From the NCBI RefSeq assembly GCF_003031265.1, contig NZ_CP019966.1, forward strand, positions 4,983,501 to 5,047,500: DNA of 64,000 bases, written 5' to 3'. A program made the position numbers and the translations under genes. Shown here one piece after another: positions 36,092 to 45,644 of the stretch (its first letter is position 1; each line of letters opens with the position of its first letter). The DNA is from Rhodopseudomonas palustris. Its GTDB lineage: Bacteria; Pseudomonadota; Alphaproteobacteria; Rhizobiales; Xanthobacteraceae. The notes under the pieces were generated by a model that was not told the DNA's origin, did no database searches, and worked only from the letters and a program-made list of their open reading frames with translations.

Positions 36092-36273
36092 CGGTCGCAG
36101 CTTGTAGAGCCTCATGGTGAGGAGGCGCGAAGCGCCGTCTCGAACCATGCGCCGCAGGCGATATGGCTCCTCATCCTTCGAGACGCCCGGCTTTGCCGGG
36201 CTCCTCAGGATGAGGACTTCGGACGCTTGGCAAAGGTCAAATCCGCTTCAATCAATCGATGAAGCGCTTCTAG
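36088..36273 (+). repeat. Long repeat, copy B (diverged tandem copy)
   Basis: It follows copy A directly in the same orientation and is about 186 nt long. It matches A over most of its length but differs at perhaps 20 positions and lacks the first 40 nt. Confidence 0.8.
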
Positions 36274-36321
36274 GGTGAGCGATCCAGAGCGCAGCACTGG
36301 ACTGCGCTCGGTGACGCCGGA

Positions 36322-38202
36322 CTAGCCGGCGCCGAGAGCGACGGCGACATTGTAGGTGATCAGGCTGGCGATATAGGCGAGCACGAACATGTAGACGAAG
36401 GTGACGCCCATCCAGCGCCAGCTTCCGGTCTCGCGCTTGATCACCGCCAGCGTCGAGGCGCATTGCGGAGCGAACACGAACCAGGCCAGCAGCGATAGCG
36501 CGGTGGCCAGACTCCACTTCGAGGCAAGCACCAGGCCGATCTGCTCGGCCGCTTCCTTGCCGCCCTCGATCGCATAGACGGTACCAAGCGCCGCGACCGC
36601 GACCTCGCGCGCCGCCATGCCGGGGATCAGCGCCACGGCGATCTGCCAGTTGAAGCCGAGCGGCGCCAGCACCGGCTCGACCGCGTGACCGATGATCGAG
36701 GCCAGGCTGTAGTCGATCGCCGGCTCAGTCGCGCCGATCGGAGGCCGCGGGAACGAGGCCAGGAACCAGATCAGCACCATCATCGAGAAGATGGTGGTAC
36801 CGGCGCGCTGCAGGAACATCTTGGCGCGGATATAGATGCCGATGGCCACACTCTTCAGCCGCGGCAGCTTGTAGTCCGGCAGTTCGAGCATGAACGGCGC
36901 CGGCTCGTAGTCGCGCCACATGAAGAACTTGACCAGCGCCGACACCGTCAGGGCGCTGACAATGCCCGCGGTGTAGAGGCCGAACATCACCAGCCCCTGC
37001 AGATTGATCCAGCCGAACACATCCTTGGCCGGCACGAACGCCGAGATGATCAGCGTATAGACCGGAATGCGCGCCGAGCAGGTCATCAGCGGCGCGATCA
37101 GGATGGTGGTGAGGCGGTCACGGCGGTTGTCGATCACGCGCGTCGCCATGATTCCGGGGATCGCGCAGGCAAAGCTCGACAGCAGCGGAATGAACGCCCG
37201 GCCGTGCAGACCGGCGCCGCCCATGATGCGATCCATCAGGAACGCGGCGCGCGCCATGTAGCCGAGGTCTTCCAGCAGCAGGATGAACAGGAAGATGATG
37301 ATGATCTGCGGCAGGAACACGAGGACGCTGCCGACGCCGGAGATCACGCCGTTCTGCAGAAAGCTCTGCAGCAGCCCCTCGGGCAAGTTGGCCTGGACGA
37401 ATGCGCCGAGAGCCTCGAAGCCCCCGGAGATCAGCTCCATGATCGGCTGCGCCCAGGAGAACACCGCCTGGAACATCACGAACAGGATCAGGATCAGGAT
37501 CAGCAGGCCGGCGACGGGATGCAGCACCACCCGGTCGATCTGAGCCGTCAGGGTGTGGGGCCGCGCCGGCAGGCTGACGCACTCGCCGATGATGCGGTCG
37601 GCCTCGCGCTGCAGGGCGCGCAGCTCGCTGGTGGACAGCGGTCGCCAATTGGTGTCGGTCGCGGGCGCCGGCGTCTGGGCGGCGAATTCATCGGTCCGTT
37701 TCAGCAGCTCCGCGGTGCCGCCCTTGCGGACCGCAATCGACGTCACCACCGGAATACCAAGCTGCGCCGAAAGCTTCTCGACATCGACCGTGACGCCGCG
37801 GCGCATCGCGATGTCGTACATGTTCAGCACGAGCATCAGCGGACGGCCGGTCCCCTTCAATTCCAGCATCAGCCGGAAGGTCAGCCGCAGGTTTGTCGAG
37901 TCGGCAACACACAGCACCAGATCCGGCACCGGCTCGCCCGACTTGCGGCCGAGCACGACATCGCGGGTGATCTCTTCGTCGGGGCTGCGGCCGCGCAGCG
38001 AATAGGTGCCTGGTAGATCGACCAGGCTGACGACGCGGCCAGCCGGCGTGGTGAACAGGCCGGTCTTGCGCTCGACGGTCACGCCCGGGTAGTTCGCCAC
38101 CTTCTGGCGGCTACCCGTCAGCGCGTTGAACAGGGAGGTCTTGCCGCTATTGGGTGTTCCAACCAGGGCAAGGTTGAACGGCTGAGAATCGATCGAGCTC
38201 AT
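36322..38202 (-). CDS. feoB: FeoB ferrous iron transporter
   Basis: A 626-residue inner-membrane protein. The cytoplasmic G domain occupies about 1-170: GTPNSGKTSLFNALTG (G1), PGVTVERK (G2), DLPGTYSL (G3), NMYDIA (G4). The membrane part follows from about 210, with Gate regions including AFLMDRIMGGAGLHGRAFIP and CSARIPVYTLIISAF, and about 8 to 11 hydrophobic segments. It takes up Fe2+, the main iron form without oxygen, and would meet the heavy iron need of nitrogenase. FeoA precedes it by 37 nt. Confidence 0.97.
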   Translation of the reverse strand: MSSIDSQPFNLALVGTPNSGKTSLFNALTGSRQKVANYPGVTVERKTGLFTTPAGRVVSLVDLPGTYSLRGRSPDEEITRDVVLGRKSGEPVPDLVLCVADSTNLRLTFRLMLELKGTGRPLMLVLNMYDIAMRRGVTVDVEKLSAQLGIPVVTSIAVRKGGTAELLKRTDEFAAQTPAPATDTNWRPLSTSELRALQREADRIIGECVSLPARPHTLTAQIDRVVLHPVAGLLILILILFVMFQAVFSWAQPIMELISGGFEALGAFVQANLPEGLLQSFLQNGVISGVGSVLVFLPQIIIIFLFILLLEDLGYMARAAFLMDRIMGGAGLHGRAFIPLLSSFACAIPGIMATRVIDNRRDRLTTILIAPLMTCSARIPVYTLIISAFVPAKDVFGWINLQGLVMFGLYTAGIVSALTVSALVKFFMWRDYEPAPFMLELPDYKLPRLKSVAIGIYIRAKMFLQRAGTTIFSMMVLIWFLASFPRPPIGATEPAIDYSLASIIGHAVEPVLAPLGFNWQIAVALIPGMAAREVAVAALGTVYAIEGGKEAAEQIGLVLASKWSLATALSLLAWFVFAPQCASTLAVIKRETGSWRWMGVTFVYMFVLAYIASLITYNVAVALGAG

Positions 38203-38239
38203 CGCGCAATCGCCAAATCAAGAAGCTGCAATCTGCGCG

Positions 38240-38530
38240 TCACATCAACACGATGGCCATCGCCTCGCGGCGGCGAACCGCGATGGTGATGTTGTCGACC
38301 CGGACCGCGATCGGATCCCGGCCGATGATACCCTCGTGCAACACTTCGACCTTGGCCCCCTCGACGAAGCCGAGTTCGATCAGTCGGCTTTCCAACTCGA
38401 TCGGCTGCAACGACGACGTGCCGCGGTGCGGATCGATCGCCTGGACGACGCCGCGATAGCCGCGTCGCGCGTTCCCCAGCAGGATCGGCTGGTGATGGCT
38501 GTGGCCGTTATGAAGGGGGGTTTGGGTCAT
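38240..38530 (-). CDS. feoA: FeoA, SH3-like partner of FeoB
   Basis: A 96-residue protein. The FeoA domain occupies about 25-96: LESRLIELGFVEGAKVEVLH, then GRDPIAVRVDNITIAVRRREA. The first 20 residues are His-rich (HNGHSHHQP), possibly metal-binding. The ATG at 38530 has GGAAG upstream; an upstream TTG at 38545 is in frame but less likely. It probably regulates FeoB. Confidence 0.93.
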   Translation of the reverse strand: MTQTPLHNGHSHHQPILLGNARRGYRGVVQAIDPHRGTSSLQPIELESRLIELGFVEGAKVEVLHEGIIGRDPIAVRVDNITIAVRRREAMAIVLM

Positions 38531-38590
38531 TACTCGTTCTTCCAATCGGCGCCGTGAAGGTCAAGAGATTCAAGCCGGCGCCATCGGGAG

Positions 38591-38607
38591 TTTAGAACGA
38601 TTGTAAC
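38591..38607 (-). promoter_or_regulatory. Candidate Irr iron control element upstream of feoA
   Basis: TTTAGAACGATTGTAAC matches TTTAGAA-N3-TTCTAAA in the first half and in 5 of 7 positions of the second. It lies 61 nt upstream of the feoA ATG in an AT-rich promoter region. ICE boxes are known Irr targets in this family; binding here is inference. Confidence 0.4.
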
Positions 38608-38887
38608 AGGCGCTATCAATTCTCAATCTAACAAAAGAGCCCTGCCAAATGGTTTGATTTGGCACAAAACTGCGGACGGCTTCGGCCAGATTCAATCTGA
38701 AGGCGAGCTTGCAAACCGCATGCCTCGTCTGACCAGACATCGAACCATCACGGAGCCGAGATCCGTAAACCATGGAGCGTGATCAGAGGCTGAACATCGC
38801 CGCGGTTAAGGCTTTGGCCAACGCTGCGCCGGATACTCGGCGCCGGATCGGGAACATGCCCGATCACCGCTCTGACCGGATCGCGCC

Positions 38888-39049
38888 ATGGCCGCCAAGA
38901 CCTCCAAAGCGAAACGACGCAAGCCGGCCGCCGCGGTAGGCGGCGCGTGGCTCTCGATGCTGACTCAGAACCTGACCAACATGGCGATCGTGATGGCAAC
39001 CTCGGGTTCGGTGCTGCTCTGCCTGCTGATCGCCAAGCGCTTCGCCTGA
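38888..39049 (+). CDS. Small predicted membrane protein
   Basis: An open frame of 53 codons starting MAAKTSKAKRRKPAAAVGG. The basic N-terminus is followed by one hydrophobic segment (IVMATSGSVLLCLLIA) and a short KRFA tail, as for a small single-pass membrane protein with a cytoplasmic N-terminus. There is no strong ribosome site. The frame is divergent from feoA and inside the repeat-flanked feo segment. Function unknown; it may not be real. Confidence 0.45.
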   Translation: MAAKTSKAKRRKPAAAVGGAWLSMLTQNLTNMAIVMATSGSVLLCLLIAKRFA

Positions 39050-39144
39050 GGGCGATTCCGCTCTATTGGAATCAGAGCCGCGCTTTGGCGGACTAACCGC
39101 AGACAGAACCTCACGATGAGGAGGCGCACAGCGCCGTCTCCCCC

Positions 39145-39366
39145 CTAGAGCGCTTCATCGATTGATTGAAGCGAACTTGGCCTTTCCAAGGGCACTAAAG
39201 TCCTCATCCTGAGGAGCCCGGCAAAGCCGGGCGTCTCGAAGGATGAGGAGCCGCAGGGCTTGCGGCACATGGTTCGAGACGGCGCTTCGCGCCTCCTCAC
39301 CATGAGGTTCTGCAAGCTGCGACCGCTAGGAAGTGCGGTCCTGATTCGTCGAAATCAGAAATGCTC
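39145..39366 (-). repeat. Long repeat, inverted copy (right flank of feoAB)
   Basis: The reverse complement of copy A (35869-36091), almost identical over 222 nt. Just left of it, 39051-39144 holds a worn fragment in the opposite orientation. The feoAB genes and the small frame at 38888 are therefore bracketed by a large inverted repeat. Confidence 0.85.
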
Positions 39367-39376
39367 AAAAACGTCG

Positions 39377-39399
39377 ATGCCCGGCACGAGGCCGGGCAT
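39377..39399. repeat. Short palindromic repeat ATGCCCGG-N7-CCGGGCAT
   Basis: A 23-nt palindrome near the end of the downstream chemoreceptor gene. The same type occurs at 7133-7155 and, modified (TGGCCGGG...CCCGGCCA), at 41555-41576. Probably a dispersed intergenic element; it may also terminate transcription. Confidence 0.6.
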
Positions 39400-39433
39400 G
39401 ACGCGGAGTTGAAGGGGGAAGACGGCGCGGCGA

Positions 39434-41131
39434 TCAGGCCGCGCGAACCGTATCGAGGAACCGGGTGACCTCGATCTTCAGCCGGCTCGATTCCTGTGAC
39501 AGCGACTGCGCCGCCGACAGCACCTGGGCGGAGGCCGAACCAGTCTCGGTCGCGCCACGCTGCACGTCGGTAATGTTCGCCGACACCTGCTGGGTGCCAT
39601 GCGCCGCCTGCTGCACGTTGCGGGAGATTTCCTGGGTGGCGGCGCCCTGCTCCTCGACCGCGGCGGCGATCGCCGACGAAATCTCGGACATCCGCCCGAT
39701 GGTCATACCGATCTCGCGGATCGCATTGACCGACTCGTTGGTCGCCGACTGGATTCCCGAAATGTGCTGGCCGATTTCGCCGGTGGCTTTCGCGGTCTGC
39801 TCCGCCAGCGCCTTGACCTCAGCCGCCACCACCGCGAAGCCGCGACCGGCCTCACCGGCGCGCGCCGCCTCGATCGTGGCATTGAGCGCCAACAGGTTGG
39901 TCTGGCCCGCAATGGTGTTGATCAGTTCGACGACGTCGCCGATCCGGCTGGCCGCTTCCGAAAGATCACCGACGCTGTCGTTGGTCTTGCGCGCCTGGTC
40001 CACCGCTTCCGAGGCGATCCGCGAGGACTCCTGCACCTGACGGCTGATCTCGGTGATCGACGACGACATCTCCTCGGTCGCGGAGGCGACCGACTGAACG
40101 TTGGTGGAGGCTTCTTCGGACGCCGCGGCGACCGAGGTCGCCAGCTCCTGGGAGCGATCGGCGGTCGAGGTCAATGTGCCGGCCGAAGCTTCCAGCTCGG
40201 TGGAGGCCGACGACACCGTTTCGACGATTTCGCTGATCGCAGATTCGAACTGCCGGGTGGCCGCGTCGACCCGGTGGCCGCGCGCGATCTTTTCCTCGGC
40301 CTCGCGGGCCGCGGCGAGATCGGCCTCGCGCTTGGCGATCAGCGCTTCCTTGAAGATCTGCAGCGAATCCGCCATCGCGCCGATTTCGGTCGACTCGCCG
40401 CGATGCGGCACCTCGGCAGCGAGATTGCCCTGGCCCAGCGCCTGCATCGGCTCGATAATCGACGCGATGCCGCGGCTGATGTCGCGGATCACCAGATAGC
40501 TGGCGATGAAGCCGAAAGCCATCGCGAGCACAAGAATGGTGACGACGATCATGACCGCCGAGCTATAAGCGGCCTCCGCCGTCGCGGTCGACTGATCGGC
40601 GCCGTTATTATTCAAATCCACGCTCTTCTGCAGGACCGCGTCAACGCGGCTGCCGATCGGGCCAAGCGTCTTGGTCAGGTAGACGCCAAGCTCCGCGGTG
40701 GATTGACCGAGACTTTGCTGCGACATCTCGATCGCCTTCTTGGCTCCATCGAGATAGACGTTCAGCTCCTTGCTGAACTCCTCGTACAGCGCCTTCTCTT
40801 CCGGCGACGTGATCATCTTGCGATAGGCGGCGAGCTGCTTGTTGATGACCTCTTCGACGCCGGCAATTCGCTTCGCGGCCGTCGCCTTGCCTTCCGCCGT
40901 CGCTTCCATCGCATGAGCCCGCAGGGTCACGCGGTACATTGCCAGCGAGGTTCGGATGTCGCCAAGGACGCGAACGCTCGGCAGCCAGTTGGTGGCGATG
41001 TCGACCGTCGAGTCATTCAGGGTCCGCATCTTGAGCAGACCCAGGCCACCGATCCCTGACACGGCCACGAGAAGCAGCGCCACGAGCGCAATGATCTTGG
41101 TACGAATCGAGAGTCTGGAAAGCATCGGCAT
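39434..41131 (-). CDS. Methyl-accepting chemotaxis protein 1
   Basis: A 565-residue chemoreceptor. TM1 is about 13-32 ([21 protein letters not shown]). The periplasmic 4-helix-bundle sensor is about 33-190 and TM2 about 192-215 ([21 protein letters not shown]). HAMP follows to about 270, and the signalling domain contains the conserved hairpin tip [25 protein letters not shown]. The sensor reads like the 4HB_MCP type that senses small molecules. The ligand is unknown. A similar gene follows upstream (41632) on the same strand. Confidence 0.95.
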   Translation of the reverse strand: MPMLSRLSIRTKIIALVALLLVAVSGIGGLGLLKMRTLNDSTVDIATNWLPSVRVLGDIRTSLAMYRVTLRAHAMEATAEGKATAAKRIAGVEEVINKQLAAYRKMITSPEEKALYEEFSKELNVYLDGAKKAIEMSQQSLGQSTAELGVYLTKTLGPIGSRVDAVLQKSVDLNNNGADQSTATAEAAYSSAVMIVVTILVLAMAFGFIASYLVIRDISRGIASIIEPMQALGQGNLAAEVPHRGESTEIGAMADSLQIFKEALIAKREADLAAAREAEEKIARGHRVDAATRQFESAISEIVETVSSASTELEASAGTLTSTADRSQELATSVAAASEEASTNVQSVASATEEMSSSITEISRQVQESSRIASEAVDQARKTNDSVGDLSEAASRIGDVVELINTIAGQTNLLALNATIEAARAGEAGRGFAVVAAEVKALAEQTAKATGEIGQHISGIQSATNESVNAIREIGMTIGRMSEISSAIAAAVEEQGAATQEISRNVQQAAHGTQQVSANITDVQRGATETGSASAQVLSAAQSLSQESSRLKIEVTRFLDTVRAA

Positions 41132-41631
41132 CTACTCGTCTGATGGAAGACCAAATAACAGGAATTGGTACGACACCGCGCACCACAGCGAGCACAGGGG
41201 CGCAGTCACCGGTCCAATTCCGGAACCAATGTGCAGCTTGCAGATTGAGGGGGGGTTAAGCCACGCCCCCGTAGAACTACTGAACAAGTAGGACGACTGG
41301 AGGATTTCGCGGCGCCGGAGCTTATTAGCAGTCGAGACGGCGGTTTTCCTGGCGAAGGATTCGGTCAGAAGGACTGTCCAATCACAGCGCGCATGGCGGC
41401 ATTGCAGAATAGTGGATGCGCTCCCTGAGCCGAGTTGGACGCATTCTGAGTATCAGGTTCACTTTCTTGGAAGGCAGGCGCCCGAACTAATCGATGGCGC
41501 ACCAACAAACAGTCAGATACCGCACCATTCTCGGACAGCAATCCCAAAGGCAAATGGCCGGGACAGAGCCCGGCCACGATGTCGTTGAGCGTTGCGCCTT
41601 CGCAGACCTTGCCTCCGCGAGCCGGGGGCAG
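41132..41631. other. Spacer between two chemoreceptor genes
   Basis: 500 nt with no convincing gene. It contains the palindromic repeat TGGCCGGG...CCCGGCCA at 41555-41576 near the end of the second receptor gene. A promoter for the downstream receptor must lie here, but I cannot identify a specific element. Confidence 0.4.
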
Positions 41632-43332
41632 TTACGCCGCCCGCACGGTGTCGAGGAATTTGGTGACCTCGACCTTCAGCTTGTTGCTATCCTGCGACAG
41701 CGACTGCGCGGCGGAGAGCACCTGCGACGAGGCGGAGCCGGTCTCGGTGGCGCCGCGCTGCACGTCGGTGATGTTCGACGACACCTGCTGGGTGCCGTGC
41801 GCAGCCTGCTGCACGTTGCGAGAGATTTCCTGCGTGGCGGCGCCCTGCTCTTCCACCGCCGAAGCGATGGTCGAGGCGATTTCCGACATCCGGCCGATGG
41901 TCTGACCGATCTCCTTGATGGCGTCGACCGACTGGCCGGTCGCTGTTTGGATGCCGGTGATGTGCTGGCTGATCTCGCCGGTGGCCTTGGCGGTTTGCTC
42001 CGCCAGCGCCTTCACTTCGGCCGCCACCACCGCGAAGCCACGGCCCGCCTCGCCGGCACGCGCCGCTTCGATCGTGGCGTTGAGTGCCAGCAGGTTGGTC
42101 TGCCCGGCAATGGTATTGATCAGTTCGACGACGTCGCCGATCCGGCTGGCGGCGTGCGACAAGGTGCTGACGCTTTCGTTGGTCCGGCGCGCCTGGTCGA
42201 CCGCATCGTTGGCGATGCGCGCCGATTCCTGCACCTGGCGGCTGATCTCGGTGATCGACGACGTCATTTCCTCGGTCGCCGACGCCACCGACTGCACGTT
42301 GGTGGAGGCTTCCTCGGAAGCCGCCGCCACCGACGTCGCCAGTTCCTGGGCGCGCTCGGCGGTCGAGGTCAGCGTGCTGGCCGAGGCTTCGAGTTCAGTC
42401 GAGGCCGACGACACGGTGTCGACGATCTCGCCGATGGCGTGTTCGAACTGCCGGGTCGCGCTGTCGACCCTCTGGGCGCGCGCAATCTTCTCCTCGGCCT
42501 CCTTGGCGGCCGCGGCATCGGCATCGCGCTTGGCGATCAGTGCCTCCTTGAAGATCTGCAGCGCATCCGCCATCCGGCCGATTTCGGTCGGCTCGCCACG
42601 ATGCGGGACCTCCGCCGACAGATTGCCCTTCCCGAGGTCCTGCATCGGAGTGATGATCGACGCAATTGCGCTGATGATGTCGCGGATCACCAGCACGCTC
42701 ATGGCGATACCAAGCGCAAAGGCCAGCGCGAGGATCGTGACGACCAGACCGAAACCGAAGCTGTAAGTGGTGTCGGCCGTTTCGGTCGAGGTCTGCGCCC
42801 CCTTGTTGTTGAGGTCGATATCCTTCTGCAGGGTTTCATCCATCCGCGTTGCGATCGGGACCAGGTTCTTCTTCACGTAGTCCCAGGCCGACGCCGGATA
42901 CTGGCCGACGCTGCCGCGCGAGATCTCGATGGCCTTTCCAACGGTGGCCTTGTAGTCGGTCCACCCCTTCGCGAACTCGTTGAAGAGCGCCCGCTCCTCC
43001 GGCGATGAGATCAGCTTTTCATAGTCGACATTCGCCTTGTCGAGCGCCGTCTGAGCAGCGGTCAGACGCTTGTCGGCACCATCCTTGCCCTCTGCGGTGA
43101 GATCGAGGATGTGGTCGCGCAGGGCGCCGCGATAGCTCAGCACATAGGCCCGCATCTCGCCGAGAATCCGCACACTCGGCAGCCAATTGGTCGCGATGTC
43201 GGTCGACGCGGCATTGAGCGACCGCATCTCGACCACCGCCAGCGCGCCGAGACCCGACAGGGCGATCAGCAGCGCGGCGACCAGCGCAGTAATCTTGGTA
43301 CGTATGGTGATCTTGGCGAACATCGACATCAT
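41632..43332 (-). CDS. Methyl-accepting chemotaxis protein 2 (paralogue of neighbour)
   Basis: A 566-residue chemoreceptor with the same layout as its neighbour: TM1 ([21 protein letters not shown]), 4HB sensor, TM2 ([26 protein letters not shown]), HAMP and signalling hairpin. From the HAMP on, the two proteins agree almost throughout (for example [20 protein letters not shown]). The sensor domains differ much more. So this is a tandem duplication with a new ligand specificity or strongly selected sensor divergence. Starts at 43332, 43329 or 43323 are possible. Confidence 0.95.
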   Translation of the reverse strand: MMSMFAKITIRTKITALVAALLIALSGLGALAVVEMRSLNAASTDIATNWLPSVRILGEMRAYVLSYRGALRDHILDLTAEGKDGADKRLTAAQTALDKANVDYEKLISSPEERALFNEFAKGWTDYKATVGKAIEISRGSVGQYPASAWDYVKKNLVPIATRMDETLQKDIDLNNKGAQTSTETADTTYSFGFGLVVTILALAFALGIAMSVLVIRDIISAIASIITPMQDLGKGNLSAEVPHRGEPTEIGRMADALQIFKEALIAKRDADAAAAKEAEEKIARAQRVDSATRQFEHAIGEIVDTVSSASTELEASASTLTSTAERAQELATSVAAASEEASTNVQSVASATEEMTSSITEISRQVQESARIANDAVDQARRTNESVSTLSHAASRIGDVVELINTIAGQTNLLALNATIEAARAGEAGRGFAVVAAEVKALAEQTAKATGEISQHITGIQTATGQSVDAIKEIGQTIGRMSEIASTIASAVEEQGAATQEISRNVQQAAHGTQQVSSNITDVQRGATETGSASSQVLSAAQSLSQDSNKLKVEVTKFLDTVRAA

Positions 43333-43527
43333 CCTGTGAGAAAGACCATGGCGCGCGCCGTCACCCGACGATGGCCCGGCATCGAACCGGACTCACCATC
43401 ACTGACTCAGCCGAGACTGCGCCCCTGCACCGCGGGTACTCTGAGTTCCACCCGCTTGCGAGTTCCTTAATTCAGCACCGCGTACGATTACGTACATTGC
43501 CGGCGCAGCGAACTAATCGACCGAGAA

Positions 43528-43920
43528 CTACGAGCGGGGATGATGTGCCGGCTGGACTCCGACCCAGCGCAGCAGGTGCTTGCCGAACCAGCCCTTGTGG
43601 GCCTCGTGCGATTCCGAGGTCGGCTCCGGCTCGACGGCAGCTTCCGGGACGCCTGCCAAGTGGGAGTGTGGCTCCGGCTCGTCTTCAGGATGGGGGTGGA
43701 CCGCCGCTGCCACAGCACGGGTGAGCTGCTCGCGCACCAGCTCGCCGGCCAGGAATTCCGCGAGCGCCAGCGGCGGCATCATGCCGAGCTCTTCGGTCCG
43801 CTTCCGGCCGGCGGCCGTCACCGTGATCAGCCGGTTGTCGATGATCACGAACGCGCTCGGGTAGTACACGCCGTTGACGGCGATCTGAAACTGATACGGG
43901 CCAGAACGACTGTGTGTCAT
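43528..43920 (-). CDS. Hypothetical protein, His/Pro/Glu-rich C-terminal half
   Basis: A 130-residue protein. The N-terminal 70 residues look folded (YQFQIAVNGVYYPSAFVIID, then RKRTEELGMMPPLALAEFL). The C-terminal 60 are low in complexity, rich in Pro, Glu and His (PHPEDEPEPHSH). No recognisable motif or signal peptide. It is upstream of the chemoreceptors and convergent with nothing close. I do not recognise the family. Confidence 0.6.
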   Translation of the reverse strand: MTHSRSGPYQFQIAVNGVYYPSAFVIIDNRLITVTAAGRKRTEELGMMPPLALAEFLAGELVREQLTRAVAAAVHPHPEDEPEPHSHLAGVPEAAVEPEPTSESHEAHKGWFGKHLLRWVGVQPAHHPRS

Positions 43921-44141
43921 CTGAGTTCTCCGACGTCAGGGTTTCCGCCGAACTCGAACGGACGCCAACGCGAATTGACCTGTGACCACACCCCAGCATT
44001 GCACGACGCTCAGGAAACGCAAGCCGCCACTCCCCAATCGGCGCGGATCGTTTCTTTTCCGTTGCGGCTTTCGCCGGCGTTGAGATCAACTGATCGGAGA
44101 ATGCGGCGGGCCGTCAGGCGGTCCTCGAACAACTACCAGGT

Positions 44142-44177
44142 CAAAAAGCAAACGGCCCGCGCCGAAGCGCGGGCCGT
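44142..44177 (-). terminator. Strong Rho-independent terminator after cbbM
   Basis: The minus strand has ACGGCCCGCGC, loop TTCG, GCGCGGGCCGT, followed by TTGCTTTTTG. It lies 24 nt after the cbbM stop and ends the cbb operon. Confidence 0.88.
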
Positions 44178-44200
44178 CAGTCGTGTGCGGTGCGAGAAGC

Positions 44201-45586
44201 TTACGCCGCCTGCGGCTTCAGCTTGGCGCGCCAGTTCGGATACAGCTTGTCGGCATCCTGCGGGAAGCTCTCGAACGCGCGGGCGAATTCGCGGTGATCC
44301 TTGGCGAACTCGACCGGATCGGCGCCCTGCTTCCAGCACTGTTCGGCCTGACGCAGCGACTTGGCACCGGCCGCGCCGCCGTCGACGTGACCGAACGCAC
44401 CGCCGCCCGCCGTCATGATCAGGTTGGAGTGGCCGAGGTTGTCGAAGAAGCCCGGCATCCGCAGCGCGTTCATGCCACCGGAGATGATCGGGGTGGTCGG
44501 GTTGAGGCCGAGCCACTCCTGATGGAAGTACGGACCGTCGGCCGAATCCTCGGTGATCATGTAGGCGATCGCGCGATCGGCGGCTTCGCCTTCCATCTTG
44601 CCGAAGCCCATGGTGCCGGTGTGGATGCCCGAAGCGCCCTGCAGACGCGCCATCTTCGACAGCACGAAGGCGGTGTAGCCGCGCTTAGACTGCGGCGAGG
44701 TCACCGCACCGTGGCCGGCGCGGTGATAGTGCAGGTACTGCTTCGGGAACGCGCGGCGGGCGGTGGTGACCGCGGCCGGGCCGGCAACGTAGCCGTCGAC
44801 CAGGAACGCGATGTGATCGGCGTTGTCGGCGAAGGTCTCGAGGATGAACTCACCGCGCGCCAGCATTTCGTAGTGATCGTCGGCGGTGATGTTGAACGAG
44901 AACAGCTTGGCTTCGCCGGTCTTGTCCTGCGCGCGGCGCATCGCGTCGGCGACGGCCCGCACCGTGTCCTTGAACGGCGCGAACACCTGGTTGCCCTGCG
45001 GCTCGTCGTTCTTGATGAAGTCGCCGCCCAGCCAGAAATCATAGCAGGCGTTGGCGAACGGCTGCGGGCGCAGGCCGAGCTTCGGCTTGATGATGGTGCC
45101 GACGATGAAGCCGCCGTTGATCACCGGCCGGCCGAGCACGCGCCACAGATCCTTGATGGTGGTCGACGGGCCGTCGAACAGCTTGAGATACGCCGGCGGC
45201 ACGTAGAAGTCGTACATCTTGGCGTATTCGACGTCGCCCATGCCCTGGTTGTTGCCGATCGTCAGGGTCAGGAACGAGGCGATCATGGCGCGGCCGTCGA
45301 TCACGTTGCGATCGAACAGCTCGATCGGGTACGCGATCTTCATCAGCTGCTTGGCTTCGTCGATCTCGTACACCAGCGCGTCGACGCCGCGGGTGAAGTC
45401 GTCGGTGGTGGAGACTTCGACGTTGGTGCCGGTCGAGGATTCGGCGGCGAAGTGCGCGGCGGTCTGGAGGAAATTGCCGAAGCCGGCCTTCGGCTTCATG
45501 ATGTAGGCGCACAGCACGTGCCGTCCGCCCGCGATCAGCTCGCTCTCTTTGAGGTTGAGGTTGGCGTAGCGGTTCGACTGGTCCAT
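44201..45586 (-). CDS. cbbM: CbbM, form II RuBisCO
   Basis: A 461-residue form II ribulose bisphosphate carboxylase, the usual length. Lys192 in [15 protein letters not shown] is the CO2-carbamylated residue. Lys167 in GTIIKPKLG and the loop-6 region [11 protein letters not shown] are active-site elements. The ATG at 45586 has AGGAG upstream; a longer frame would run into cbbA. It is the last gene of cbbFPTAM. Form II enzymes serve redox balance under anaerobic phototrophy. Confidence 0.99.
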   Translation of the reverse strand: MDQSNRYANLNLKESELIAGGRHVLCAYIMKPKAGFGNFLQTAAHFAAESSTGTNVEVSTTDDFTRGVDALVYEIDEAKQLMKIAYPIELFDRNVIDGRAMIASFLTLTIGNNQGMGDVEYAKMYDFYVPPAYLKLFDGPSTTIKDLWRVLGRPVINGGFIVGTIIKPKLGLRPQPFANACYDFWLGGDFIKNDEPQGNQVFAPFKDTVRAVADAMRRAQDKTGEAKLFSFNITADDHYEMLARGEFILETFADNADHIAFLVDGYVAGPAAVTTARRAFPKQYLHYHRAGHGAVTSPQSKRGYTAFVLSKMARLQGASGIHTGTMGFGKMEGEAADRAIAYMITEDSADGPYFHQEWLGLNPTTPIISGGMNALRMPGFFDNLGHSNLIMTAGGGAFGHVDGGAAGAKSLRQAEQCWKQGADPVEFAKDHREFARAFESFPQDADKLYPNWRAKLKPQAA

Positions 45587-45644
45587 GGTGATCTCCTGCA
45601 ATGCGAGGCGCGGCGGCGCGCTGGCCGCCGCGAATTGAAAGCGG

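Noticed and set aside
35656..36321. A CRISPR array in the repeat-rich region before feoB
   Set aside because: The repeats are long (about 220 nt and 41 nt), directly adjoining and imperfect, with no unique spacers of even length and no cas genes.
38658..38675. TTGGCACAAAACTGC, which looks like a sigma-54 promoter
   Set aside because: The GG to GC spacing is 9 rather than 10, and it points away from feoAB toward no known nif gene.
35826..39366. An insertion sequence or composite transposon around feoAB
   Set aside because: The flanking repeats contain no transposase frame, and no target-site duplication could be recognised. Described as repeats only.
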